Source: Haloglomus litoreum (GTDB lineage Archaea; Halobacteriota; Halobacteria; Halobacteriales; Haloarculaceae). Taken from it: a stretch of 64,000 nt of DNA. Shown piece after piece: positions 44,571 to 53,658 of the stretch. The notes beneath the pieces are model-generated. The model did not search any database and was not told where the DNA came from. It was given only the letters and a program-made list of their open reading frames with translations. The first letter of the stretch is position 1, and each line of letters opens with the position of its first letter. A program made the translations under genes and the position numbers. Where the stretch lies: assembly GCF_029338515.1 (NCBI RefSeq), contig NZ_CP119988.1:4216001-4280000 (forward strand), read 5' to 3'.

Positions 44571-44845
44571 CTGAAATTTCTCGTACCACTGATGAGTATG
44601 GTGTGGCTGCTTCGGGCACGTTGCGGTGTACTGATTCGCCACGGGACTGGAGGTGAACTTATAAACGGGTTGTTCGAACAACCCTGATAATTAGTAATGG
44701 GTGCTGGGGTACTGTACTAAAGAATGGTAGCTGACAGTAACACTGTACCTAATTCTCGGGCAGCGGAAATTTACTGCGGAGGTATGACGCGCGGGGTAGT
44801 AGGAACGTCCTACGGGGACTCCGCCGGCGCTGGGGGCCAGAAGAG
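44571..44845 (+). other. Upstream region of the DUF11 lipoprotein gene
   Basis: This gap of 275 bp contains a TATA box with a perfect palindrome (44658-44684) and then about 160 bp of leader before the ATG at 44846. The only frame in the leader is a 7-codon ATG ORF at 44697. Otherwise I see no gene. Confidence 0.45.
44658..44684 (+). promoter_or_regulatory. TATA box followed by 18-bp perfect palindrome
   Basis: CTTATAAAC is followed directly by GGGTTGTTCGAACAACCC (44667-44684), a perfect 18-bp palindrome between the TATA box and the expected start of transcription. It fits an operator for a dimeric repressor controlling the surface lipoprotein gene, leaving a leader of about 160 nt. Confidence 0.65.
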
Positions 44846-47374
44846 ATGACTGATGACGACGTGGAACCGGTAGATACGGGCGGGTCGCTCACTCGCAGGC
44901 GGGCGCTCCAGTTCGTCGGCGCAGGGGGTATGGCGGCGCTAGCTGGGTGTTCGGGCGGTGGCGACGACCCCTGCGACCTGACTCTCACCAAAGAGCACTC
45001 GGGTGGGACGGTCACGTACGGGAGCACGACCGAGTTCGAGCTCACCGTCTGTAACGAGGGCGACGAGGAGTGTACCGACACCGTCACTGTCACCGACAAC
45101 TTGCCGGCCGGAACGACGTTCGACTCGATCAGTGGGAGCGGGTGGACCGCCAGTGCGAGCGGCGGGACCGTCACGTTCGAGCATCCCAACAACGGCGGAC
45201 TCGCTGGCGGGGACTGCCTGCCGACGCTGACACTCACTATAGCGGTCGGCCAGCCACAGGATGTGGGCCCCGAGATCACCAACTGCGCCGCGATCGAACA
45301 GGGCAGCGTCAGTTCGGACCCGGCCGAGCGATCCGGGAAGAAAAAAGACTGCGCCAAGGCCCCGGTCGAACTCGACGGCGAGTGTGACCTGACGATCTCC
45401 AAGACGTTCGAGGGTGACGTCATCAACGCGGGGACTGCAGCCACCTTCCAGATAGAGGTCTGTAACGAAGGCGACGGCGTCTGTACAGAGGAAGTGACAG
45501 TCGTCGACGGCCTTCCGAGCGGCGTCACCTTCGGTTCGGGGAGTGGTACTGGCTGGTCTGTCAGCCAGAGCGGTGGCTCGGTCGTCGCGACCCACGACAA
45601 CAGCGCTGGGCTCGGCCCCGGCGAGTGTCTCCCGGTACTCGAACTGACGCTCAATATCGGCTCGATGGACGAAGTCGGGGACGCGATTCGAAACTGTGCG
45701 GCCCTCAAGGTCGAAGACGCGAACGACGCGAACGACGTCGACTGTGTGAACGTACCCGTCGACCCCGGCGAACCAACCGGCGAGTGCGACCTGTCGATTT
45801 CCAAGACCTACGATGGCGAGTTCGTCACCGAGGGAACTGCTGCGACCTTCCAGATAGAGGTCTGTAACGAGGGCGACGGCGTCTGTGAGGAGGAAGTGAC
45901 GGTCTTCGACGGCCTCCCGAGCGGCGTGACCTTCGGTTCGAGTGCTGGCTCCGGATGGTCGGTCAGCCAGAGCGGCGGGGCAGTCGTCGCGACCCACGAC
46001 AACAGTGCTGGACTGAATCCTGGCGAGTGTCTCCCGGTACTCGAGTTGACCTTCAATATCGGCTCGATGTCTGTCACTGGCGATCAGATCCGCAACTGTG
46101 CGAGACTCGGCGGATCGGATGCCAACGCCGACAATAACTGGGACTGCGTGAGCGTACCCGTCGAGCCCGGTGACCTCGACGGCGAGTGCGACCTGGGCAT
46201 TTCCAAGAGCATCGGCGCTGACGCCGTGGTCGAGGGGACGACCGCGACCTTCGAGGTCACGGTTTGCAACGAGGGCGACGGGATCTGCGACGGGCCGGTG
46301 ACGGTCGTCGACGGGCTTCCGAGCGGTGTGGCGTTCGACGTGGGCGCTGGCGCCGGCTGGAGCTTCAGCGAGTCCGGCGGGGTCGTGACGGCGACCCACG
46401 CCAACGGCGGCGGCCTCCAGCCCGGCGAGTGCCTGCCCACGATGGAAATGAACGTCCAGATCGGCGCTATCGAGGAGACAGGCGATCAGATCCGCAACTG
46501 CGTCAGTCTCGAAGGCGAGGACCCCAACAACGACAACAACAGCGACTGTGTGAGCGTTCCCGTCCAGCCCGCGCCGGGCGAGTGTGACCTCGCGGTCACC
46601 AAGACCCACGCAGGCGGCGACGTGGTTACCGCCGAGTCGACGACGACGTTCGACATCGTGGTCTGCAACCAGGGCGACGGCAACTGCGACCAGCAGGTGA
46701 CCGTCACCGACGACCTGCCCGCCGGTGTGACCTTCGATTCAGCGACCGGGACCGGCTGGTCGGTCAGCCAGAGCGGGGGTGTCGTCACCGCGACCCACGC
46801 CAACAGCAACGGGCTCGCACCCGGAGACTGCCTCCCCGCGTTGAGCCTGGACGTCACCGTCGGGTCGATCGACGAGACCGGCGACCAGATCACCAACTGC
46901 GCCAGTATCGACGGGAACGACGGCAACGCTCGAAACGACCGCTCCTGTGTGACCATGACCGTCACCGAGCCGGTCGATAGCTGTAACGCCCTCGAGATCG
47001 AGAAGGTGGCCGCGACCCAGTTCACCTATGGCCAACAGGAGGAATACGAGATCAGGGTACACAACCCGACGAACGGACCGTGTGACGCTCAGATCACCGT
47101 CACGGACGATCTTCCAGACGGGATCTCGTACGTCTCTCACTCCGGCAGTGGCTGGAACGTCACGGTCAGTGGTGGCGTCGTCACCGCGACTCATCCCAAC
47201 ACCGGCGGTCTCGCGGCCGGCGACTGGCTCCCGACGCTGACGCTGACCGTGGACGTCCTCCCGGCCAATCAGTTCCCCGGTGGCTCGGACGCTATCCAGA
47301 ACTGCGCGCAGTTGATCGTCAACAACGCCGTGGTCCACGAGAGCTGTATCACGCACGTGATTACGAACGTGTGA
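44846..47374 (+). CDS. Surface lipoprotein with six DUF11-type repeats
   Basis: An 842-residue exported protein. The N-terminus has SLTRRRALQFVGAGGMAALA followed by GC, a twin-arginine signal and lipobox. Six tandem domains of about 130 residues follow, each beginning CDL-x-I-x-K (the sixth CNALEIEK), with CNEGDG and C pairs, VTVVDGLPSGVTF-like strands, GWS-x-S-x-SGG and GECLP. These are DUF11/isopeptide-like beta-sandwich modules of cell-surface adhesins. Cysteines are regularly placed, suggesting disulfides outside the cell. There is no C-terminal anchor. Repeats 2 and 3 are the most alike, consistent with recent duplication. Confidence 0.85.
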   Translation: MTDDDVEPVDTGGSLTRRRALQFVGAGGMAALAGCSGGGDDPCDLTLTKEHSGGTVTYGSTTEFELTVCNEGDEECTDTVTVTDNLPAGTTFDSISGSGWTASASGGTVTFEHPNNGGLAGGDCLPTLTLTIAVGQPQDVGPEITNCAAIEQGSVSSDPAERSGKKKDCAKAPVELDGECDLTISKTFEGDVINAGTAATFQIEVCNEGDGVCTEEVTVVDGLPSGVTFGSGSGTGWSVSQSGGSVVATHDNSAGLGPGECLPVLELTLNIGSMDEVGDAIRNCAALKVEDANDANDVDCVNVPVDPGEPTGECDLSISKTYDGEFVTEGTAATFQIEVCNEGDGVCEEEVTVFDGLPSGVTFGSSAGSGWSVSQSGGAVVATHDNSAGLNPGECLPVLELTFNIGSMSVTGDQIRNCARLGGSDANADNNWDCVSVPVEPGDLDGECDLGISKSIGADAVVEGTTATFEVTVCNEGDGICDGPVTVVDGLPSGVAFDVGAGAGWSFSESGGVVTATHANGGGLQPGECLPTMEMNVQIGAIEETGDQIRNCVSLEGEDPNNDNNSDCVSVPVQPAPGECDLAVTKTHAGGDVVTAESTTTFDIVVCNQGDGNCDQQVTVTDDLPAGVTFDSATGTGWSVSQSGGVVTATHANSNGLAPGDCLPALSLDVTVGSIDETGDQITNCASIDGNDGNARNDRSCVTMTVTEPVDSCNALEIEKVAATQFTYGQQEEYEIRVHNPTNGPCDAQITVTDDLPDGISYVSHSGSGWNVTVSGGVVTATHPNTGGLAAGDWLPTLTLTVDVLPANQFPGGSDAIQNCAQLIVNNAVVHESCITHVITNV

Positions 47375-47458
47375 CGCCCCTATTACCGTCGTCTGGGGCA
47401 TCGCGCTGGCGTTGGCCTACCCGAAACCAGCCGGTTTTTGACCCGAATAGCGGTATGA

Positions 47459-47617
47459 TTGGGTATTAGCCACGACGAGCTTTCGACCGGCGAGCCCGCC
47501 GTGGTGACCTGCGGGTTGCCCTATGCCAACGGCGACCTGCACATCGGCCACCTGCGGATCTACGTCGGTAGCGACGTGTTCAGCTGCGCCCTGGAGAAAC
47601 TGGGCCAACAGACCGTC
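47459..47617 (+). pseudogene. metG: 5' fragment of methionyl-tRNA synthetase gene
   Basis: The frame reads GEPAVVTCGLPYANGDLHIG, then HLRIYVGSDVFSCALEKLGQ, the N-terminal Rossmann region of MetRS with the HIGH motif as H-I-G-H. Similarity ends abruptly near 47617, where VSGSDMHG-like sequence would be expected. The rest of the gene is absent. It is probably a displaced copy left by a recombination event, since a complete metG should exist elsewhere. Confidence 0.75.
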
Positions 47618-47819
47618 CCTCAAACAATTGGGTCTCCGATACGGTATCTCAGGTCGTTACCAGTTCCCGCTGTACGTACACCGAAGGCCGAGAAGGTCGA
47701 ATGACCGATACAAGCTCTATATTCAGCATTGAGACTCTGTCAGCTGTAGAGAGTGTGGGCAGTGGCAGGACTGATGCCATCACGAGAGGCTCAGGAAGGG
47801 TACGACCCCGGCATACCAA
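47618..47819. other. Intergenic region with a degenerate motif M copy
   Basis: After the metG breakpoint about 200 bp contain no gene. ATGACCGATACAAGCTCTAT followed by ATTCAGCA (47701-47728) is a degenerate copy of motif M. Confidence 0.4.
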
Positions 47820-48683
47820 TCACTCATCTACCTCTCGCAGCAACTCGTCGGCGACATCGGTCGCGACGTAGTAGGTGTGTTTGCGGTGGGTCTCGTCTTT
47901 GGGCTTCAGCTTCCGCTCGCTTGCCTTGATCGTCCCACCCTCGTATTCGGTGACGAGACCAACGCGTCGAAGCGCCCGATAGCAATGCCGGACGTACTCG
48001 AACTCCATCCCGAGTTCGTTGGCCGTCATCCGAGCATAGTCGGGCCCGCCACGAGCCAGCCGCCGGACGATGGTCTGGCCGTCGGGCAGGTGCCGCAACA
48101 CGTTCAGCTTCCCCTCGCGCTCCTCAAGGAAGCGTAACAGGTGGTCACCCTCGCGGGAGAGCCGATAGTACGTGTGGTGCTGGCGGACCTCGTCGCTCTG
48201 CTTGGCCTTGGCTCGCCGTTGCTTGACCGTCCCGGACTCGAGGCGCTCTAGGAACCCCACCTGCTCCAGCTCCTTGCACAGGTCCTCGACCTGTCCACGC
48301 TCGGCGTCGAGATGCCCGGCCATCGAGCGCGGGTAGTTCCCCTCGACAGTATCGAGATGGTAGAGCAAGAGGTAGGCCACCGGGTCCGCAGGCATCGGCG
48401 CCAACTGACCTACGACGGCCTGTTTGCGCTCCAGTTCGGCTTCCAAGTCCGACGCCCGTTCGTATCGCTCCTGGGCGTTGGTCGACGGGTCGGCGTCGAG
48501 ATCCAGCGTGATCTCGATTGGCTCGCCCTGCGGCGTCCGGAGCGTTACCTCCAACTCCCCAGTCTCCCAGTGGTCGCCCGACTCGTTGCGAGCGGTCTCC
48601 AGCGCCCGCTGGACCTGCTCATACCGAGTCATGATGGTGTCGGCTTCACGCCGAAGCCGATCGATCTCGGCCTGGGAGACCAT
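47820..48683 (-). CDS. DUF2250-type double winged-helix protein
   Basis: A 287-residue protein with an N-terminal coiled coil (IDRLRREADTIMTRYEQVQR), a strand region, and two winged-helix copies: DPVAYLLLYHLDTVEGNYPR, then LCKELEQVGFLERLESGTVK, and again IVRRLARGGPDYARMTANEL, then HCYRALRRVGLVTEYEGGTI. Each is followed by a similar HTYY segment, so the domain was duplicated. It probably binds DNA. The ATG at 48683 (MVSQAEIDRL) is preferred to 48755. Such proteins are frequent near haloarchaeal integrated elements. Confidence 0.8.
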   Translation of the reverse strand: MVSQAEIDRLRREADTIMTRYEQVQRALETARNESGDHWETGELEVTLRTPQGEPIEITLDLDADPSTNAQERYERASDLEAELERKQAVVGQLAPMPADPVAYLLLYHLDTVEGNYPRSMAGHLDAERGQVEDLCKELEQVGFLERLESGTVKQRRAKAKQSDEVRQHHTYYRLSREGDHLLRFLEEREGKLNVLRHLPDGQTIVRRLARGGPDYARMTANELGMEFEYVRHCYRALRRVGLVTEYEGGTIKASERKLKPKDETHRKHTYYVATDVADELLREVDE

Positions 48684-48808
48684 TGGAGTCGCGTATTGAA
48701 CGGCGTGAGGTTTGAACGTGCTGCGCTTGAGTTCATCACAGCTGGAGCCAAGCACTCTCGCGAATCGAAGTCGTTACAGAAACGACTCCCTGGGACCGAT
48801 TCAGCCCG

Positions 48809-49405
48809 TCACCACTGAATTCGCTCTTCCAGCCAATTCTGCTCAAGATAGTCGGTCGCAACGCCGACTGCGATGAGGAATCCCAAGACCAAACCCCCAG
48901 CATGTGCGACAATCGATCCCCCCGCCGGAAGCTGAGATATCTGATATATGAATACGAGCGCAACGACCAGTGTCTCCACGGGAGAAGTCCCAATTGCACC
49001 ACTCAGGTCACCAAGTCTGGCACCCGCTTCTCGTCCCGTTAATGCGTGCGTCACACCGCTGATGCCAACGGTTGCCATACCGAGCAGATACGCAAGCACC
49101 GTCAATGCGTATCCTGCGAGAGCGATAAACAGCAGATATTGGCGCCATCCGACCCGTGATTCGACGAAGGGACCTATAGCGAGAAGGAACAGCAGGTTCC
49201 CCAGTAGTAAATCGACCCCCTGGTGAATTAGCGGCCCAAACAGGAAGATCAGAATCCGGCCAGCAGCACCCTGGGATTCGAGATAGGTCGGAACGCTCTT
49301 TCCGGCACCACTAGCGAGGACAGAAACGACGAGCCAGACGAGCAGTAGGACCAGGGCGAGCCCTGTCGTAACGGAGTACGACTCGAAGGGACGGGCTCGT
49401 GCCAT
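48809..49405 (-). CDS. Rhomboid-family intramembrane serine protease
   Basis: A 198-residue membrane protein with about six hydrophobic segments. The catalytic serine motif is G-I-S-G-V-T-H (after VLAYLLGMATV), and the histidine lies in IVAHAGGLVLGFLIAVG of the last-but-one helix, giving the Ser-His dyad. It begins MARARPFESYSVTTGLALVL. It should cleave membrane proteins within the bilayer; substrates are unknown. It is divergent from the large ATPase at 49500 (94-bp gap). Confidence 0.85.
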   Translation of the reverse strand: MARARPFESYSVTTGLALVLLLVWLVVSVLASGAGKSVPTYLESQGAAGRILIFLFGPLIHQGVDLLLGNLLFLLAIGPFVESRVGWRQYLLFIALAGYALTVLAYLLGMATVGISGVTHALTGREAGARLGDLSGAIGTSPVETLVVALVFIYQISQLPAGGSIVAHAGGLVLGFLIAVGVATDYLEQNWLEERIQW

Positions 49406-49499
49406 CGCAGAGGAGGTTCGAGAGGCTCAGAGATAATCACTGGGGCTTCTGAACCCATCATCTACTTATCCCATCACGTAACCACCCGAAAACAAACGG

Positions 49500-52400
49500 A
49501 TGGCGAAGACAGGTACCACCCACGAGTCACATCAGTACCTCCGCATCCGACCCGCAAACGAACCACTAGCCGCCGACCGACTCACCGCCCAGTTCACGCA
49601 ACTTCACGAAGCCATCGACACGCCGATCGAGTTCTGCCTGACAGTCGACCCCAACGCCGACGAGATCGCCTACTACGTCGGCGCCCCACCGGACTCGCTC
49701 CCGACCGTCCGCCGACTCGTACAGCGACTCACGCCGGATGACTATGCCATCACCGACCCGGACACTAACCCACTCCCCGACCCTGACGACCACGACTGCA
49801 CCGTCGCCGAACTCCAGGGCATCGGCGAACGGCGACAGGACTGGCAGACCCGCCTCCGCCCACCGCAACTCTCGGACGCCCCGGAACAGCACGACACCGC
49901 CCGGGTCGAGGACGCACCGGACCTCGCACTGGGCTCCGTCGCCGAGGGGATGCTCGATGCCGACGGCCGCGTCGTCTACCAGGTCCTCCTCCGACCCAAG
50001 CCGGACTGGAGCGCCGAGGCAGAGTACCGCGTCCGGCAACTCGAACACGACGAAGACACGCTGAGCCAGCGGGCGTTCAAGACACTCGTCGGGCCCACGG
50101 ATCCGGACGACCGGGGAGACGACTCGACGACCACGCCGGCCCACCTGAAGGGCGACACGGGTAGTCGGCCGGGCACCCGCATCGACGCGATTCTCGCGAA
50201 ATCATCGAACCGTTCCTTCGAGGTGAACGGCCGACTCCTCACCACCGGGCCGAACGCCGACGCCACCGCCCGTGAACTTGCCAGCGGCTTCGCGGCCGTC
50301 GGTGGAGATTTCTACCGCGTCGGACACCGCCTCCACACCGATGACGAGGCCGCCGACCTCGCCGAGGCCATCACGAACAGCGAGTTCCGCGAGGCCGACT
50401 CGCTCACGAGCACGCTCCGGAAACGACTCCCGCTCGGCAGCAACTGCGATCCTAGCATCGTCGCCGACGCGACCACAGTCGCGCACTTCTGTCTGCTCGA
50501 CGGGAGCGAACTCTCCGAGCAAGCCCGCCGGGCGTTCAGCACGCTCCCCGAGGAACGGACGGGCATCCAGCTTCCGGACGAACACACCCTCGCGCACTAC
50601 GACGACCCTGGCCTCCCCATCGGCCACCCGCTCACCACGGACAGTACCGCGCTCGACCGGACGCTCTCGCTCCCGCCGGCCCTGCAACCACTCCACGTCG
50701 CGTGGTTCGGGAAGACCGGCGCCGGGAAATCGACCAGCCTCGTCAACGCCATCCTCGAGAACCAGCACGCCACCGACGGCGCGGACATCCTCATCGACCC
50801 GAAGGGTGACGGCATGCCCGCCGAGTACTTGCGGGCCCACTACGCCGACCACGGCGACCTCGACGACGTCTACTACTTCGACTGTGCGGATACCCTGCCG
50901 GCGCTCTCCTTCTTCGACATCCGCCCGCAACTCGAGGCGGGCATCAGCCGGGCCAGCGCGGTCCAGAACGTCGTCGACCACTACGTCGAGGTGCTCCGGG
51001 GCGTGATGGGCACCGAGCGCTTCGAGCAGGCCGTCCGGTCACCGGACATCATCCGGTATCTCGTCAAGGCGCTGTTCGACCCGGTCCACGGGAGCGACGC
51101 GTACACCCACGCCGACCTGCAGGCCGCCGTGCAGCAGCTCCGCAGCACCCGGCAGCCGCCGGAGGTGTCGGACCCGGAACTCGAGGCGATGCTGGAGGGC
51201 ATCGTCGCGAACAACGAGCGCTCGTTCAGCGAACTGCTCCAGGGCGTCGCGAACCGCATCGAGAAGATTCCGCTCGACTACCGACTCAATCGTGTGTTCA
51301 ACCACACGCACGGCGACGGGCCAGCGTTCGACTTCCACGACGTACTCGACGAGGACGCCGTCGTCCTGTTCGACCTCGGCGGCCTCCGCACCGAGAGCCA
51401 GCGCGTCCTCACCTTGGTCCTGCTGTCGAACCTGTGGACGGCGCTCAAGCGCCGGGAGCGGGCCGGCACAGGCGACCAGCCACTCGTCAACCTCTACCTG
51501 GAGGAGGCGGCCGACGTGGCGGCGACGGACCTGTTGAGCGACCTGCTCGCGCAATCACGGAGCTTCGGCCTCTCGATGACGCTGGCCATGCAGTTCCCGG
51601 CACAGCTCCAGCAGGCCGACGCCGACGCCTACACGGAACTGCTCAACAACGTCTCCACAATCGTCACCGGCAACGTCGCCGTCGACGACCAGCTGGCAAC
51701 CCGGTTCGCGACCGCCGAGATGCCACCCGAGGATGTCGGCAACCGACTCCGTGCACTCGAACGCGGCCAGTGGTTCGTCTCCCTGCCGGCGCCGTTCGGG
51801 GAGGCCGAACCCCGGCCCTTCCTCGTTGAGTCGCTGCCGCTGCCACCGGGGCATCCAGAGGGGCCCGAACCGCTCGCTCCAGCGGAAACGACGGGGTTCG
51901 ACGCGCTGTTCACGGCCGTCGCCGAACGGACGAAAGAGCACCACGGCCTCACCATCGAAACGGACACGGCGACGGCCACCGCTACAGCGGAGACCGCCGA
52001 CGCCACCGACCGTGTCGACTCGGCGCTCCCGTTCACGGAGACGCTGCCCGAACCGGTTCGCTACGACGAGGAGCGCCACGCGCTCCGCTGCGAGTCCTGT
52101 GAGGCACGGTACGAACCCACCAGCGACGGCATGCGCCGGGCCATCGACTGCTGTCACGCGCTCGCCGATATCGACCGGGAAGCGATTCCAGTCTGTCGGG
52201 TGCCGCTGAAACTCTCCGCCGCGGAACGAGCCGCGAGCGAGTACTCGGACCAGCAACTGCTCTTCCTGCAGGCGGTCTACGCCGCAAGCCAGCAGCGGTT
52301 CGATCCCGAGGTAGAGTTCGACTTCCTGACGGACTCGATGAAACGCCTCGTCGAGTATCTCGGGCTCGAAGACGCTGCGCTCCAGGAGCTCACCGACGAT

Positions 52401-52967
52401 GGCCTGCTCCGCCACGACGGGAACCGCCCGCACAAGTTGTACACGGTGACCGCCGCTGGCCGCGACGAGATCGGTGAGCGCCACCGCGAGGGCATCGCCC
52501 ACGGCGACGGTGAGGGTGACCTGGCCGAATCGAGTCTCCACGCCATGATGGTCGCCTGCGGGGCACGGTACATCGAGCAGGAATACGCCGCCGACCCGGA
52601 CTCACCGGTCGTCGAGGCGGTCCGCTATCACCCGGTCGGAGACGGCCGCCGGCTCGACGCGGCGGGGCTCGATGCCGATGGCGAGGTCGTCGTGGCGCTG
52701 GAAGCCGAGCGGCTGAACCACAACCCGCGGCGGAACGTTCCGGCTGACTTCGACGCGATGGCCGCCTGCGACCCGGAGGCCGCGCTCTGGGTCACGGAAA
52801 ATCGAGAGGCCGCCCACGAGGTCCTCGGGGCGCTGAACGACCCGCTGGAGGGCGAGCCACGGGTGGAGAAGACGTACAGCGAGAACTCACCACCGCGGCA
52901 GTGGAAGATCGATACGGCGGGCTTCACAGACGCGCTCACGCTCGGTCGCGTTCGGAACCAGATGTAG
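49500..52967 (+). CDS. Conjugation-type ATPase (VirB4/TraC/HerA-like) with C-terminal nuclease-like domain
   Basis: An 1155-residue protein. The ATPase core has Walker A G-K-T-G-A-G-K-S near residue 405 (LHVAWFGKTGAGKSTSLVNA) and Walker B NLYLEEAADVAATDL near 663. Residues 860-900 carry Cys pairs (RCESCEARYEP, IDCCHAL), then a winged helix (ALQELTDDGLLRHDGNRPHK). The C-terminal part reads GRRLDAAGLDADGEVVVALE, resembling a PD-(D/E)XK fold. Large ATPases of this type move DNA or drive conjugation pili in integrated haloarchaeal elements. It is not in an obvious operon. Confidence 0.8.
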   Translation: MAKTGTTHESHQYLRIRPANEPLAADRLTAQFTQLHEAIDTPIEFCLTVDPNADEIAYYVGAPPDSLPTVRRLVQRLTPDDYAITDPDTNPLPDPDDHDCTVAELQGIGERRQDWQTRLRPPQLSDAPEQHDTARVEDAPDLALGSVAEGMLDADGRVVYQVLLRPKPDWSAEAEYRVRQLEHDEDTLSQRAFKTLVGPTDPDDRGDDSTTTPAHLKGDTGSRPGTRIDAILAKSSNRSFEVNGRLLTTGPNADATARELASGFAAVGGDFYRVGHRLHTDDEAADLAEAITNSEFREADSLTSTLRKRLPLGSNCDPSIVADATTVAHFCLLDGSELSEQARRAFSTLPEERTGIQLPDEHTLAHYDDPGLPIGHPLTTDSTALDRTLSLPPALQPLHVAWFGKTGAGKSTSLVNAILENQHATDGADILIDPKGDGMPAEYLRAHYADHGDLDDVYYFDCADTLPALSFFDIRPQLEAGISRASAVQNVVDHYVEVLRGVMGTERFEQAVRSPDIIRYLVKALFDPVHGSDAYTHADLQAAVQQLRSTRQPPEVSDPELEAMLEGIVANNERSFSELLQGVANRIEKIPLDYRLNRVFNHTHGDGPAFDFHDVLDEDAVVLFDLGGLRTESQRVLTLVLLSNLWTALKRRERAGTGDQPLVNLYLEEAADVAATDLLSDLLAQSRSFGLSMTLAMQFPAQLQQADADAYTELLNNVSTIVTGNVAVDDQLATRFATAEMPPEDVGNRLRALERGQWFVSLPAPFGEAEPRPFLVESLPLPPGHPEGPEPLAPAETTGFDALFTAVAERTKEHHGLTIETDTATATATAETADATDRVDSALPFTETLPEPVRYDEERHALRCESCEARYEPTSDGMRRAIDCCHALADIDREAIPVCRVPLKLSAAERAASEYSDQQLLFLQAVYAASQQRFDPEVEFDFLTDSMKRLVEYLGLEDAALQELTDDGLLRHDGNRPHKLYTVTAAGRDEIGERHREGIAHGDGEGDLAESSLHAMMVACGARYIEQEYAADPDSPVVEAVRYHPVGDGRRLDAAGLDADGEVVVALEAERLNHNPRRNVPADFDAMAACDPEAALWVTENREAAHEVLGALNDPLEGEPRVEKTYSENSPPRQWKIDTAGFTDALTLGRVRNQM

Positions 52968-53018
52968 ACAGCCGCGGCCCCAGTTAAACTCCATATTTTT
53001 GATATTTTCGCGAGACCG

Positions 53019-53048
53019 TGCTGCATACAGAGGATGAATCTACCGTGC
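53019..53048. repeat. Interspersed motif M, copy D
   Basis: GTGCTGCATACAGAGGATGA followed by ATCTACCGTG, the left half of motif M, 50 bp after the ATPase gene. Confidence 0.5.
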
Positions 53049-53073
53049 TACCAATCCCAGAGACCTGCCTCGT

Positions 53074-53469
53074 CTACTGTGTGAAGAATTCTACATCGAA
53101 GTCAGGCCCTAAACTGATAATGAGAGACTCGCTCTTCTCGCCTGTAGGATTCCACTGAGTCGTGTGGGGGCCGCTCTGTTGCTCCGTCTCGACGGATTCG
53201 AACGTGATTGTTACCTCGTAGTTCCCGGGAGGAACGACATCGGTGAGCGTCGAACGATAGGAGGTTGTCGGTGGTTGTCTCGTTCGCGTGTCATAGACGG
53301 TTTGTGGGTCCGAGAACAGCCCACCCTCGCTCTGGATAGATATTTCCTTCCACACTTCCTGTCCGGTCTGATTAGCAATCTGGATATTGCCACTCTCGGA
53401 AGGAGAGAGTGAACATCCAGATAGAGGAACTACCCCCGCAGCAGCGATGATAACGGACCGCCGTTTCAT
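53074..53469 (-). CDS. Small secreted lipoprotein
   Basis: A 131-residue exported protein. KRRSVIIAAAGVVPLSGC is a signal peptide with lipobox (Cys19). The remaining part is strand-rich: IQIANQTGQEVWKEISIQ and NYEVTITFESVETEQQSGP, suggesting a single Ig-like or beta-sandwich domain, which is common in short haloarchaeal lipoproteins. No enzymatic motif is seen. It stands alone between two copies of motif M. Confidence 0.75.
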   Translation of the reverse strand: MKRRSVIIAAAGVVPLSGCSLSPSESGNIQIANQTGQEVWKEISIQSEGGLFSDPQTVYDTRTRQPPTTSYRSTLTDVVPPGNYEVTITFESVETEQQSGPHTTQWNPTGEKSESLIISLGPDFDVEFFTQ

Positions 53470-53521
53470 TACATGCCGTTACTCAGTCGGGGCTTAAGTG
53501 AATGTTCGTACCGGCCCGCGT

Positions 53522-53619
53522 GTGACTGACTCGCGCGCTGTATCGGTCACGGCATTGCTGACAGAGATTGAGTAGTTAGCGAAGATGCTTCTGTATACAC
53601 AGCGCGTATCGGTCGGATC
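53522..53619. repeat. Interspersed motif M, copies E and F
   Basis: Copy E (53522-53552) reads GTGACTGACTCGCGCGCTGT then ATCGGTCACGG; copy F (53588-53619) GCTTCTGTATACACAGCGCG then TATCGGTCGG. Copy E has TGAC...GTCA arms around the core. Confidence 0.6.
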
Positions 53620-53658
53620 AGTATCGTGTTCCCTCCAACGACGGGGGACTCACTCGCC

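Noticed and set aside
45000-46609. Long minus-strand frame opposite the DUF11 protein
   Set aside because: It arises from codon bias in GC-rich repeats; the plus-strand frame has the signal peptide, lipobox and domain repeats.
51555-52541. 328-codon minus-strand frame inside the conjugation ATPase
   Set aside because: Shadow frame of the ATPase and C-terminal domain; composition is atypical.
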